A stretch of DNA of 64,000 bases from Bacteroides intestinalis (GTDB lineage Bacteria; Bacteroidota; Bacteroidia; Bacteroidales; Bacteroidaceae): positions 124,001 to 188,000 of the forward strand of contig NZ_CABJDN010000006.1 in NCBI RefSeq assembly GCF_902364365.1, in the 5' to 3' direction. Below are positions 54,299 through 62,491 of the stretch, piece after piece (positions within the stretch are counted from its first letter, which is position 1; each line of letters opens with the position of its first letter). The position numbers and the translations under genes are program-made. The notes below the pieces were generated by a model. That model saw only the letters and a list, made by a program, of their open reading frames with translations. It was not told where the DNA came from and searched no databases.

Positions 54299-57200
54299 AT
54301 GAACAGGAGAAGATTTTATCAACAGAGAAAAACCTCCATGCTGTTTGCCATACTCGTATTTTTTACTCAGGTATGTGTAGCCCAGGCATATAAATACATA
54401 AGCATGGAGGATGGTCTGGGCAGTCAGAAAGTTTATCGTATCCTACAAGATTCTTTAGGATATATGTGGTTCCTTACTCAGGAAGGTCCGGACCGCTACA
54501 ATGGAAAGGAAATCAAACACTATGAATTGATGGATAAGGGACAGAAACTCAATATGCAGTTTAGTCTGAACTGGCTTTATATGGCTGCTGACGGTGTGTT
54601 GTGGGGAACAGGACGGAAAGGCCGCATTTTCCGTTATGAGCAGGGACGAGATCGGTTTGAACAAGTGTATATGCCTCCTTTACCGGAAAAGGGAATCTCT
54701 TCTCCGAATATTACTTATAGTTATATGGATAATTCCGGACGTATCTGGCTTTGCAGTAAGGAACAGATAGCGTTGTTCGATACCCGTACGGAAAAGATAT
54801 CGCAATTATCATCCAGTATAATCAGCAATGTCACTTCTATTGCCCAGATAGATAGGGAAAACTTCTTCATAGGTACGGAGTCCGGGTTGTATCGGGCGGT
54901 ATTGGATGAGTCTCGTACGTTACTTTCGTGCACACCGGCATATAATCTTCATGCACCGGTGAGCGAGTTGTTCTTTTCAGTTGATTTGAAGAAACTGTTT
55001 GTCGGTACTTTTAAACAGGGAGTGTGGATTTGTGATCTCAATACTTCTCTGGAAAACCGGTCGGATGAAACCCTTAGTGACGTGAATATCAAACGTATTA
55101 TCCCCTTTGGGGAAAGAGAAATTCTGATAGCTACCGACGGGAAAGGTATTTATCGTATGAATATTGATACATGTCATGCAATTCCTTATATTGTAGCAGA
55201 TTACAGTATTCATAACGGAATGAATGGTAATAATATAAACGATGTTTATGTAGACCATGATGGCCGCATCTGGATGGCTAATTATCCCAGTGGAATAACC
55301 ATCCGTGACAATCGTTACAGTGGCTACCGCTGGACCCGTCATTCGGTTGGCAACCGTCAGTCGCTAGTCAATGATCAGGTGCATGATGTCATTGAAGATA
55401 GTGACGGCGACCTTTGGTTCGGTACCAGCAACGGCATAAGCCTGTATAGTTCCGCTACGGGGGAATGGCATTCCTTTTTCAGCACTTTTGATCATGAACT
55501 GGAAGATAAGAATCATATATTCCTGACACTTTGTGAAATCTCACCCGGAATCATCCTGGCAGGTGGTTTTACCTCCGGGCTTTACCAGATAGATAAACGT
55601 GCCCTTACGGTTGATTATATTGCTTCTTCTCTTTTCTTTCATTTAGACCTGCGCCCCGACCAGTATATTCGTGATATAAGGAAAGATTCGGAAGGTAACA
55701 TCTGGTCAGGCGGTTTTTACAATCTGAAATGTTTTGATCTTGAAAGTGGGAAATCTCGCCTTTATCCCGGTTTGAATTCTATTACCTGTATTCGTGAAAA
55801 AGACGATTCTTCGATGTGGATTGGCACTTCGTCGGGACTATATTTGCTTGACAAATTTTCCGGAAAATACCGCAGTATCGATATGCCTGTGGAATCTATG
55901 CATATCCATTCCTTGTATCAGGGAGACGATGGTGTGTTGTATATAGGTACCAGTGGTTCCGGGCTGGTGCTTTACAATCCCAAAGAAGAGGCCTTCGCTC
56001 AGTATTATACAGATAATTGTGCCCTGATATCCAACAATATCTATACAATTCTTCCTAAACCGGACGGAGATTTATTGCTTAGTACGGAAAATGGGATTGT
56101 TCATTTTTCGCCCCGCAGGATGTCATTCAATAATTGGACTCGTGAACAGGGGCTTATGAGTGTCTGTTTTAATCCCGGTGCCGGTATTCTGCATAGTAGC
56201 GGCCGTTTTATCTTGGGAAGCAATGATGGTGTCATTGGTTTTCCTTCGGATATGCACATACCGGTCCAAACTTTTTCTCCGATGTTGCTTAGTGATCTGA
56301 ATATATCCTATCAGACTGTATATCCCGGTGATGAAGGATCACCTCTTGAAACGGATATTAACGATACGAAAGTCTTGAAGCTGAAATATGAACAGAATAC
56401 TTTCTCATTGAGGGCTTCCTCCATTAATTACGACTATCCTTCTAACATTTTGTACTCTTGGAGGTTGGAGGGTTTTTATGATGAATGGACTGCACCTTCT
56501 TCCGACGGTCTGATACGTTTCACCAATATTCCTTCGGGTAAATATATGCTTCATGTACGTTCCGTGTCTAACGAGGAAAAGTACAAGTGTTATGAACAGC
56601 GCAGTATGTTGATTATTATATCTCCTCCGTTGTGGGCTACTCCGTGGGCTATAGCCGGTTATATTATATTGGCTATTCTGGCGTGTGTGATTTTGTACCG
56701 TATCATTACACTGAGAAAACAGAAGAGAATTTCGGAGGAAAAGACACGCTTCTTTATAAATACGGCTCACGACATCCGTACGCCTCTGACTTTGATAAAG
56801 GCTCCGCTGGAAGAACTATGGAACAAAGATATGGTGAATGAGGAAGGTAAGGGACATGTGAGCATGGCTCTGAGAAATGTGGATGTTCTTTTACGGCTTA
56901 CGACTAATCTTATTAATTTTGAACGTATCAACACCTATTCATCACACATGTATATTGCGGAGTATGAATTGGGTGCGTATATATCCGGTATTTGTGACAC
57001 ATTTCATGCATATGCAAACATCAAGCATATCAGATTGACTTACGAAAGTAATTTTCAATACCTGAACGTGTGGTTTGACAGGGACAAAATGGATTCTATC
57101 ATGAAGAATATCCTGTCGAACGCCATGAAATATACGCCGGAAAACGGGAACGTATATGTCAGTGCATCAGAATATGAGGATAGTTGGGGCATTGAGGTGA

Positions 57201-58309
57201 AAGATACCGGAATCGGTATTCTCCGCAATGAGCAGAAAGGGCTTTTTCATACCTATTTCCGGGGCAGTAATGCTATCAACTTGAGGGTCAGCGGTAGTGG
57301 AATCGGTCTGGCATTGGTGCATAGGCTGGTGCGTTTACATGGTGGAAAAATTGCTATAGAAAGTACGGCGGAGCAAGGTACACTAGTCAAAATCATTTTT
57401 CCTAAGGGAAACAAACATTTTTGTAAAGCCAGTATCATATCCGCAACTACTGGGCAATCTATCAGTATACCGGAAATTGCTACGCCGGCACTCTCGACCG
57501 TTGTGCCCAAGCAGGTTGATGCTTCTTCCCGGCGTATCCTCATCGTGGAGGATAATGACGATTTGCGTATTTATCTGATGAATACGCTTGGTGAGGATTA
57601 TCTGGTACAGTCCTGTCACAATGGAAAGGAGGCTCTTGAAATCCTGCCCGAGTTTAAGCCGGATCTTGTGCTGTCGGATATTATGATGCCGAAAATGTCG
57701 GGAGATGAATTATGTGCCGCCATCAAGGGTAATATTGAAACATCTCATATCCCGGTGCTTCTGCTGACTGCATTGGGAGATGAGAAAAACATGCTGGAAG
57801 GGCTGAAGATAGGTGCGGATGATTACATGGCGAAACCCTTCAGCATCAGCATACTGAAGGCGAGTGTCAACCGGTTGATTGTCAATCGAATCTTATTGCA
57901 TAAGAAGTATGGCAGTCCGGACTTCGAAACTGAAAAATGGCCGAAAGGGTGTCGGGATACACTTGATTGGAAATTCATTGCTTCTGTCAGAGAAAATGTG
58001 GAGAAGAACATGGCCGATCCGGATTTTACGGTAGATATGCTTTGTTCACTTCACCACATGAGCCGCAGCAGTTTCTATAATAAAGTGAAAGCATTGACTG
58101 ATTGTTCTCCGGCAGATTATGTTCGTCTCATCCGTATGCAGTGTGCTGCCCGAATGTTGAAAGAAGGCGGCCACTCCATTACGGAAATAGCGGATATGAC
58201 CGGGTTCTGCGATGCAAAATATTTCAGAGAGGTATTCCGGAAACACTTCGGGGTCAGTCCGAGTGAGTATAGGGGAAAAGGAACGGCAGAAAAAGAAAAT
58301 TCAGATTAG
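54299..58309 (+). CDS. Hybrid two-component system regulator (propeller-kinase-receiver-AraC)
   Basis: 1336 residues from the ATG at 54299 (a GTG one codon earlier is possible). Signal/anchor segment, about a dozen propeller blades (~35-640, e.g. DGRIWMANYPSG, GDLWFGTSNGISLY, SMWIGTSSGLYLL), Y_Y_Y domain (~680-770), TM helix (~780-805), HisKA with His 824 in TAHDIRTPLTL, HATPase_c (NILSNAMKY, DTGIGI), receiver with Asp 1127 in DLVLSDIMMP, and C-terminal AraC HTH (~1235-1325). Such proteins sense periplasmic glycan fragments and activate a neighbouring utilisation locus. None is adjacent here: pdxY lies on one side and gene fragments on the other. Confidence 0.95.
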   Translation: MNRRRFYQQRKTSMLFAILVFFTQVCVAQAYKYISMEDGLGSQKVYRILQDSLGYMWFLTQEGPDRYNGKEIKHYELMDKGQKLNMQFSLNWLYMAADGVLWGTGRKGRIFRYEQGRDRFEQVYMPPLPEKGISSPNITYSYMDNSGRIWLCSKEQIALFDTRTEKISQLSSSIISNVTSIAQIDRENFFIGTESGLYRAVLDESRTLLSCTPAYNLHAPVSELFFSVDLKKLFVGTFKQGVWICDLNTSLENRSDETLSDVNIKRIIPFGEREILIATDGKGIYRMNIDTCHAIPYIVADYSIHNGMNGNNINDVYVDHDGRIWMANYPSGITIRDNRYSGYRWTRHSVGNRQSLVNDQVHDVIEDSDGDLWFGTSNGISLYSSATGEWHSFFSTFDHELEDKNHIFLTLCEISPGIILAGGFTSGLYQIDKRALTVDYIASSLFFHLDLRPDQYIRDIRKDSEGNIWSGGFYNLKCFDLESGKSRLYPGLNSITCIREKDDSSMWIGTSSGLYLLDKFSGKYRSIDMPVESMHIHSLYQGDDGVLYIGTSGSGLVLYNPKEEAFAQYYTDNCALISNNIYTILPKPDGDLLLSTENGIVHFSPRRMSFNNWTREQGLMSVCFNPGAGILHSSGRFILGSNDGVIGFPSDMHIPVQTFSPMLLSDLNISYQTVYPGDEGSPLETDINDTKVLKLKYEQNTFSLRASSINYDYPSNILYSWRLEGFYDEWTAPSSDGLIRFTNIPSGKYMLHVRSVSNEEKYKCYEQRSMLIIISPPLWATPWAIAGYIILAILACVILYRIITLRKQKRISEEKTRFFINTAHDIRTPLTLIKAPLEELWNKDMVNEEGKGHVSMALRNVDVLLRLTTNLINFERINTYSSHMYIAEYELGAYISGICDTFHAYANIKHIRLTYESNFQYLNVWFDRDKMDSIMKNILSNAMKYTPENGNVYVSASEYEDSWGIEVKDTGIGILRNEQKGLFHTYFRGSNAINLRVSGSGIGLALVHRLVRLHGGKIAIESTAEQGTLVKIIFPKGNKHFCKASIISATTGQSISIPEIATPALSTVVPKQVDASSRRILIVEDNDDLRIYLMNTLGEDYLVQSCHNGKEALEILPEFKPDLVLSDIMMPKMSGDELCAAIKGNIETSHIPVLLLTALGDEKNMLEGLKIGADDYMAKPFSISILKASVNRLIVNRILLHKKYGSPDFETEKWPKGCRDTLDWKFIASVRENVEKNMADPDFTVDMLCSLHHMSRSSFYNKVKALTDCSPADYVRLIRMQCAARMLKEGGHSITEIADMTGFCDAKYFREVFRKHFGVSPSEYRGKGTAEKENSD

Positions 58310-58334
58310 GGCAAGAAAATGAGAATATTTTACT

Positions 58335-58502
58335 TTAATCCTTTTGTGAGATGCCTTTCGAGGTAAACTTGCCCCCTTCATGTTCATTCTCAGTGGTGGT
58401 CAGCAGGCTGGAGAAGCCTATGATAGCATTCAACGGTGTGCGTATTTCGTGGCTCATATTAGCCAGGAATGCAGACTTTAGTTCTTGTGTACCTTGCTGC
58501 AT
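58335..58502 (-). pseudogene. Fragment of a sensor histidine kinase (dimerisation/phospho-acceptor segment)
   Basis: The minus-strand frame encodes [19 protein letters not shown] then IIGFSSLL, a complete H-box, then runs into an unrelated tail ([13 protein letters not shown]) and stop. The catalytic ATPase domain is missing. The frame stays open upstream for at least 16 codons without a recognisable sensor domain. It is closely similar to the H-box of the intact kinase at 49825. On the plus strand just beyond, ~58535-58641 reads [20 protein letters not shown], possibly the tail of another lost membrane protein. The stretch 58310-58766 is thus a patch of gene debris. Confidence 0.65.
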
Positions 58503-58740
58503 ACGTCCCACATCTTCCGGTGGATTAACCAGCTCGACAATCCTTAACCTTGTTATTGTACCGTTGGTATATTACCCATTACACAAAGCAATGGGTAAAT
58601 TGGGTTGGAATAAAAATACTATAATTGAATTAGAAGAATGAGTAAAATTAAACGATATGAAAGAGTTTTATGCAGGGCTATCAGAAAAATGCTAGGATAT
58701 TTAAATAGCTTTATGATAACTTCTTTTCCGTCTGATTCCG

Positions 58741-58748
58741 TATCTTTG
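58741..58748 (+). promoter_or_regulatory. -7 element of the Crp-like gene
   Basis: TATCTTTG with TTTTC about 18 nt upstream, 19 nt before the start codon at 58767. Confidence 0.6.
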
Positions 58749-58766
58749 TCGCTAAATATCAGATAA

Positions 58767-59339
58767 ATGAATACAATAGAACATATACTAAAAAACGACC
58801 TGAATCTGTCTGGTCAAATGTGCGACAGGTTCATCGGCTTGACAGAGACGAAACATCTGAAGAAAAAAGAGTTTTTTGTTGAGCAAGGCAAAGTTTGCAA
58901 TTGCTTGGGCATAATTGAGAAAGGGGTACTACGTTCCTATCTCGAAAAGGATGCTGAAGAATTTATCAAAGATTTCTATTTCCCTGGCTCCATTGTCGTC
59001 GCATATGGTAGTTTCCTTACCGGAGAGCCTTGCATCGGCAATATACAGGCGTTGGAAGATACCGAACTTATCATACTTTCCCGCTCCGCTTACGACCAGT
59101 TGTTGAACGAATCGAGTGAGTGGTACAAGTTCGGCAAATATGTTTCCGACAACCTGTTAATTCGTAAATGCCGTCGGGAAACGTCATTTCTTATGGAGAA
59201 CGCCTATGAAAGATACAAACTGCTTTTACAGACCTATCCCGCAGTTGAACAACATGTACCGCAATACTTGATAGCCGCTTATCTGGGTGTCAAACCCGAA
59301 TCGTTGAGTAGGCTTAAATCTCTTAACATAGGTCAATGA
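58767..59339 (+). CDS. Crp/Fnr-family regulator (third copy)
   Basis: 190 residues. Beta-roll with KKEFFVEQGKVCNCLGIIEKGVLRSY and FYFPGSIVVAYGSFLTGEPCIGNIQALEDTEL, and a short C-terminal HTH (VPQYLIAAYLGVKPESLSRLKSLN). This is the Bacteroidota subgroup that often lies beside small enzymes or efflux genes. Not close to the two Crp proteins near hcp. It is followed by a GNAT gene with its own promoter, inside an apparently acquired segment with an rteC relic. Confidence 0.85.
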   Translation: MNTIEHILKNDLNLSGQMCDRFIGLTETKHLKKKEFFVEQGKVCNCLGIIEKGVLRSYLEKDAEEFIKDFYFPGSIVVAYGSFLTGEPCIGNIQALEDTELIILSRSAYDQLLNESSEWYKFGKYVSDNLLIRKCRRETSFLMENAYERYKLLLQTYPAVEQHVPQYLIAAYLGVKPESLSRLKSLNIGQ

Positions 59340-59383
59340 AATGGCTCCGGTGATTGCGTATCTTTACGCCCAAAAGCAATATT

Positions 59384-60232
59384 ATGGAGATTAAATCATT
59401 AATAAATACCAGTTACGACGACCTGTTCGAGGCATTTGAACAAGCTTTTGCCGATTATGAAGTGCAATTGAATAAAACCGAACTCCGGAAGATGATGAAG
59501 CGGCGGGGGTGTGACCCGAAGCTCTCTTTTGCCGCCTTCGATGCGGACAGGATAGTTTCTTTTACCTGCAATGGTATCGGAAATTTCAACGGAACACTTA
59601 CCGCCTATGACACCGGAACCGGAACACTGAAAGATTATCGCGGACAGGGCTTGGCTACAAAAGTATTCGAGGAATCAATACCCGATCTGAAAGCGGCGGG
59701 CATTAAGGAATACTTGCTGGAAGTGTTGCAGCACAATACAGGTGCGGTTTCGCTCTATCGTAACATTGGTTTTGAGGTAACGCGGGAGTTCTACTATTTC
59801 CGTGCTACGACGGGACAGATAAAGAACGTGGTTAAGCGTACAGATTTCCACCATATAAAAGAAATTGATATTAACAATCATCCTGTTATTCCCACATTTT
59901 GGGACTTCAAACCCTCGTGGCAGAATAGTATCGAAAGTATAAACCGCTCGCCCGAAGATTTCCTGAACATTGGTTTTTTTGTCGAAGGCAACTTAATGGG
60001 ATACGGCGTTTTCGAGCCTGCATCTGGCGACGTTACCCAATTGGCGGTTGATAAGCGATACCGTCGCCGGGGTATCGGTTCGCTACTGTTGCAGAAGATG
60101 CTTGAAGCGAATGAAGGAACTTCAGTCAAAATTATCAATACAGACACATCCTGCGACTCTGTTACCGATTTTCTAAAGGCTAAGGATATAGAGCCGACAG
60201 GGAAACAGTTTGAAATGATAAAATTATTGTAA
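59384..60232 (+). CDS. GNAT acetyltransferase with two GNAT domains
   Basis: 282 residues from the ATG at 59384; a TTG 30 nt upstream is excluded by the -7-like TATCTTTA at 59359-59366. First GNAT domain (~1-150) has the acetyl-CoA loop motif DYRGQGLATKVFEESIP and LEVLQHNTGAVSLYRNIGFEV. The second (~175-280) has LAVDKRYRRRGIGSLLLQKM. Both acetyl-CoA loops (R/Q-x-x-G-x-G/A) look intact. Substrate unknown. Cargo of the same segment as the Crp-like and zinc-ribbon genes. Confidence 0.88.
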   Translation: MEIKSLINTSYDDLFEAFEQAFADYEVQLNKTELRKMMKRRGCDPKLSFAAFDADRIVSFTCNGIGNFNGTLTAYDTGTGTLKDYRGQGLATKVFEESIPDLKAAGIKEYLLEVLQHNTGAVSLYRNIGFEVTREFYYFRATTGQIKNVVKRTDFHHIKEIDINNHPVIPTFWDFKPSWQNSIESINRSPEDFLNIGFFVEGNLMGYGVFEPASGDVTQLAVDKRYRRRGIGSLLLQKMLEANEGTSVKIINTDTSCDSVTDFLKAKDIEPTGKQFEMIKLL

Positions 60233-60240
60233 AACAGACA

Positions 60241-60551
60241 TGCTTCAATTTACTTCCAGTCTTAAAAAAAGAGGTCGATGCGAAGATTGAGAAGATGGTT
60301 TTCCAGCAGTAAAATAAACATGGAGAGGGAGCAAAGCTGAATTACAGGAGCAGATCATAGCATGGGATAGTGCCGGGATATTCGGTGATGTGGCGCTTAC
60401 GCAACTTCACAGTTACATTCGGAATGTATTTAACATTCAGTTAGACAGCAATATTTCCCGAACTTTCGGAGGACTTAAAATACGACTATCGCCTACGTCT
60501 TTTCTCGATAAGCTAAAGAACGCTTTATTGCGGAGAATGGAGCGGAAATAA
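60241..60551 (+). pseudogene. rteC: rteC remnant (conjugative-transposon regulator)
   Basis: Two consecutive frames together resemble RteC of CTnDOT-type elements. Frame one (60241-60312) reads FNLLPVLKKEVDAKIEKMVF then stop. Frame two (60321-60551) reads ELQEQIIAWDSAGIFGDVAL, then TQLHSYIRNVFNIQ, SRTFGGLKIRLSPTSFLDKL and a basic end. The N-terminal and central parts of the ~280-residue protein are missing or frameshifted. It is the only trace of a tetracycline-type conjugative element in the window; no integrase or transfer gene is seen. Confidence 0.7.
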
Positions 60552-60634
60552 CAGATTGTAAACATTATAAGAATATTGTATTTTTAGAGAGGTTAAATGA
60601 AATATAAACGTCTGAAAAGACATAAATAAAAAAA

Positions 60635-60928
60635 ATGGATACACTATTTTGCCAAAGCTGCGGAATGCCGCTTGAAAAAGAAGAAGTGATAGCTACCCAC
60701 AAAGATGGCAGTAAAAACAACGATTACTGTATTTATTGTTACAAGGATGGAGCTTTTACTCAAGAAACAACGATGGATGAAATGATTAAAAGCAGTTTGG
60801 AACACATGAAAGAGTTGTTTAAAGACGACCCTGATTTTGACCAACAGGCAGCGCTTGATAATATGAAATATTTTTTTCCAAAATTAAAAAGATGGGTAAA
60901 TGCTCCACTTGACTTGAATACAAAATAA
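60635..60928 (+). CDS. Small zinc-ribbon protein
   Basis: 97 residues. An N-terminal zinc ribbon with ligands C6, C9, C32 and C35 (FCQSCGMPL and YCIYCYKDG) is the putative zinc ribbon family found fused to or beside regulators. The C-terminus is helical (MDEMIKSSLEHMKELFKDDPDFDQQAALDNMKYFFPKLKRW). Function unknown. It follows the rteC relic and ends with an inverted repeat. Confidence 0.85.
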   Translation: MDTLFCQSCGMPLEKEEVIATHKDGSKNNDYCIYCYKDGAFTQETTMDEMIKSSLEHMKELFKDDPDFDQQAALDNMKYFFPKLKRWVNAPLDLNTK

Positions 60929-60945
60929 GGCAAACTTACCCACTG

Positions 60946-60974
60946 CGACAACGGAAATAAAAAAAACGTTGTCG
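60946..60974. repeat. Inverted repeat after the zinc-ribbon gene
   Basis: CGACAACG (60946-60953) and CGTTGTCG (60967-60974) are exact inverses around an A-rich 13-nt loop. No T-run follows on the plus strand, so termination is uncertain. Up to 61132 nothing else is seen. Confidence 0.55.
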
Positions 60975-61132
60975 TGGCGGCTGGGGAAAAAGTGTTTTAA
61001 GCTTAACTTTTGAACTGTATATTAATCAAAATTAACGGTTTACTTTTTCTGTTATTGTTGTAAATTATAGTTTTATCATGCAAAATTATACGGACCATTC
61101 TGAGTTTTGATAGCTAAACCTTATTTTGCAGT

Positions 61133-61168
61133 AAATAAGGCTGCCTCTTTGAAGAAACAGCCTTATTT
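61133..61168. terminator. Bidirectional terminator
   Basis: AAATAAGGCTG and CAGCCTTATTT form an 11-bp perfect stem with a 14-nt loop, between the convergent zinc-ribbon and smalltalk genes. Confidence 0.85.
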
Positions 61169-61196
61169 ACTTTTAGAGAGTATTTATCTTACCTCT

Positions 61197-61292
61197 TTAC
61201 ACATTCATAGCGTTGGCACTGAGTGCTCCTACTATAGCCGAAGCTACCGCAATTACAATTTTGAGAATTTTATCCCAGATTGACTTTTTCAT
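61197..61292 (-). CDS. Smalltalk protein (31-residue ORF)
   Basis: 31 codons beginning MKKSIWDKILKIVIAVASAI and ending NAMNV: a short basic N-terminus and one hydrophobic helix (~9-27). Size, sequence style and position directly after an HU-family gene match the short proteins annotated as smalltalk in Bacteroides. It lies 28 nt after the HU stop and is likely co-transcribed with HU. Probably inserts in the inner membrane. The function is unknown. Confidence 0.8.
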   Translation of the reverse strand: MKKSIWDKILKIVIAVASAIVGALSANAMNV

Positions 61293-61320
61293 ATTCTTTG
61301 ATTAAATGATTAATGATATT

Positions 61321-61809
61321 TTACCCCAGCGGATTTTCCTCAATGCCACCATCGGCACCGGAGCCTCCCTGACCACCAGACGAACTTCCGTCCTTATTAA
61401 CCAATGCCTCCAGATCGTAGAAGTCAATTTTCTGTCCGGCACGTGTTGCCGTCACGTCGGGTCTGATGGTGGTTGATGGTCGGAAATTGATTTTCACGGC
61501 CTTGATGTTCTTAGCCGTACAATCCTCCTTTTTCTCCACTCCGACGGTCCGTGCCGACAGGCTGAAAACCCCGAAGTCCTTGATGTTCACCGATTGTCCG
61601 CCATACAGCTTGTCAATCAGCGCTTCTACAAAGTTGGTAATTACACTTTTGATATCTCCCAAGGTGAGTGAACTTTTCTCCTTCATCACGTACGCCACGT
61701 CTTCCAGGTCGGCATTGTCCCCTAACGTCACCAGTTGCGGATAAAACTTTGCTACCGCATCCTCCTTTCGCGGATCTTTCCGCGGAATCTTTTTGAATGG
61801 TACTCCCAT
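61321..61809 (-). CDS. HU-family DNA-binding protein (HU-HIG type)
   Basis: 162 residues from the ATG at 61809 (MGVPFKKIPRKDPRKED); the longer frame upstream has no family similarity. HU-like fold at ~20-130: AVAKFYPQLVTLGDNADLEDVAYVMKEKSSLTLGDIKSVI-type helices and the beta-arm region VNIKDFGVFSLSARTVGVEKKEDCTAKNIKAVKINFRPS. The C-terminus is a Gly/Ser-rich linker ending ADGGIEENPLG. This extended HU type is typical of the VirE/DUF4248 cassettes of Bacteroides and is distinct from housekeeping HU. Precedes the smalltalk gene. Confidence 0.9.
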   Translation of the reverse strand: MGVPFKKIPRKDPRKEDAVAKFYPQLVTLGDNADLEDVAYVMKEKSSLTLGDIKSVITNFVEALIDKLYGGQSVNIKDFGVFSLSARTVGVEKKEDCTAKNIKAVKINFRPSTTIRPDVTATRAGQKIDFYDLEALVNKDGSSSGGQGGSGADGGIEENPLG

Positions 61810-62122
61810 AATTAATAATTTTTTAAAAGTTAAAAAAACAAGGTTATTTAATGATCCTCGGGGGGAAAGCTGTCCGAATCCTCTTCTCATGCTTTTCTTA
61901 ATTTACTCCGCCATCATGGGCTTGCCGGAAGATTTTCGCTCTTTTCCCCTTTGGACACTGCAAATATACCCCGTTCTTTTCCCTTCCACTTTCCGCTTGA
62001 AGCTATTTGAATTTGTATGAAAAAAAGAGAATGTAAATGAGAGGTAATACCTTCTTTATTCCTTTCAGTTGTCGCTGTAAATGAGTACCTTTATACCATG
62101 TAAATCACTAAAAAACAAACTT
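61810..62122. other. Divergent promoter region of HU and DUF4248 genes
   Basis: No gene. Minus-strand TATATTTG at 61961-61968 is the HU -7 element and implies a leader of ~145 nt. On the plus side a TTATACC stretch at ~62092 precedes the DUF4248 start, but no clear -7 element is seen. Confidence 0.5.
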
Positions 62123-62359
62123 ATGAAAGAAGAAAACTTAGATGAAAAAGTCCCTGTCCGCGCTTATACCAAAGCCGACCTAGCCATGCTTTACAATCCC
62201 GGTGTATGTATTACCACCGCCCTACAGCTTCTCCGCCGGTGGATTTATGCTAACAGGCAACTGATGGCGGAATTGAAGGAAGCGGGTTATAACAAGAACC
62301 GCCATTCTTATCTGCCCCTTGAAGTGAAACTTATATTCAAGTATCTCGGTGAGCCTTAA
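62123..62359 (+). CDS. DUF4248-type small protein
   Basis: 78 residues from the ATG at 62123 (MKEENLDEKVPVRAYTKADL). It reads as one compact helical domain: AYTKADLAMLYNPGVCITTALQLLRRWI, then MAELKEAGYNKNRHSYLPLEVKLIFKYLGEP, with the look of an HTH-like fold (TKADLAMLYNP as recognition region). DUF4248 proteins accompany HU and VirE genes in Bacteroides. Likely a DNA-binding accessory factor; unproven. Convergent with the VirE gene across a 61-nt palindrome. Confidence 0.85.
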   Translation: MKEENLDEKVPVRAYTKADLAMLYNPGVCITTALQLLRRWIYANRQLMAELKEAGYNKNRHSYLPLEVKLIFKYLGEP

Positions 62360-62418
62360 AGGCTTTGCCCCCAACTAATAGAAAGATTTGTACTTTTTGT
62401 AAAGAAAATGCCAATATC

Positions 62419-62479
62419 TGTAACGGGTGATAAGATATAATGTAATGCTGCATTACATATATTCTTATCACCCGTTACA
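62419..62479. repeat. 61-nt near-perfect palindrome between DUF4248 and VirE genes
   Basis: Arms of 30 nt (62419-62448 and 62450-62479) with a single central base. The outer 17 bp, TGTAACGGGTGATAAGA, and the inner 9 bp, ATGTAATGC, match exactly; four mismatched bases lie between. It can act as a bidirectional terminator but lacks a long T-run, and its length exceeds need. Confidence 0.85.
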
Positions 62480-62491
62480 TTATATGATAAC

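Noticed and set aside
58351..58641. A 96-residue plus-strand ORF
   Set aside because: Its first half is the exact antisense of a histidine-kinase H-box fragment and only the last ~35 residues look protein-like. Treated as gene debris, not a gene.
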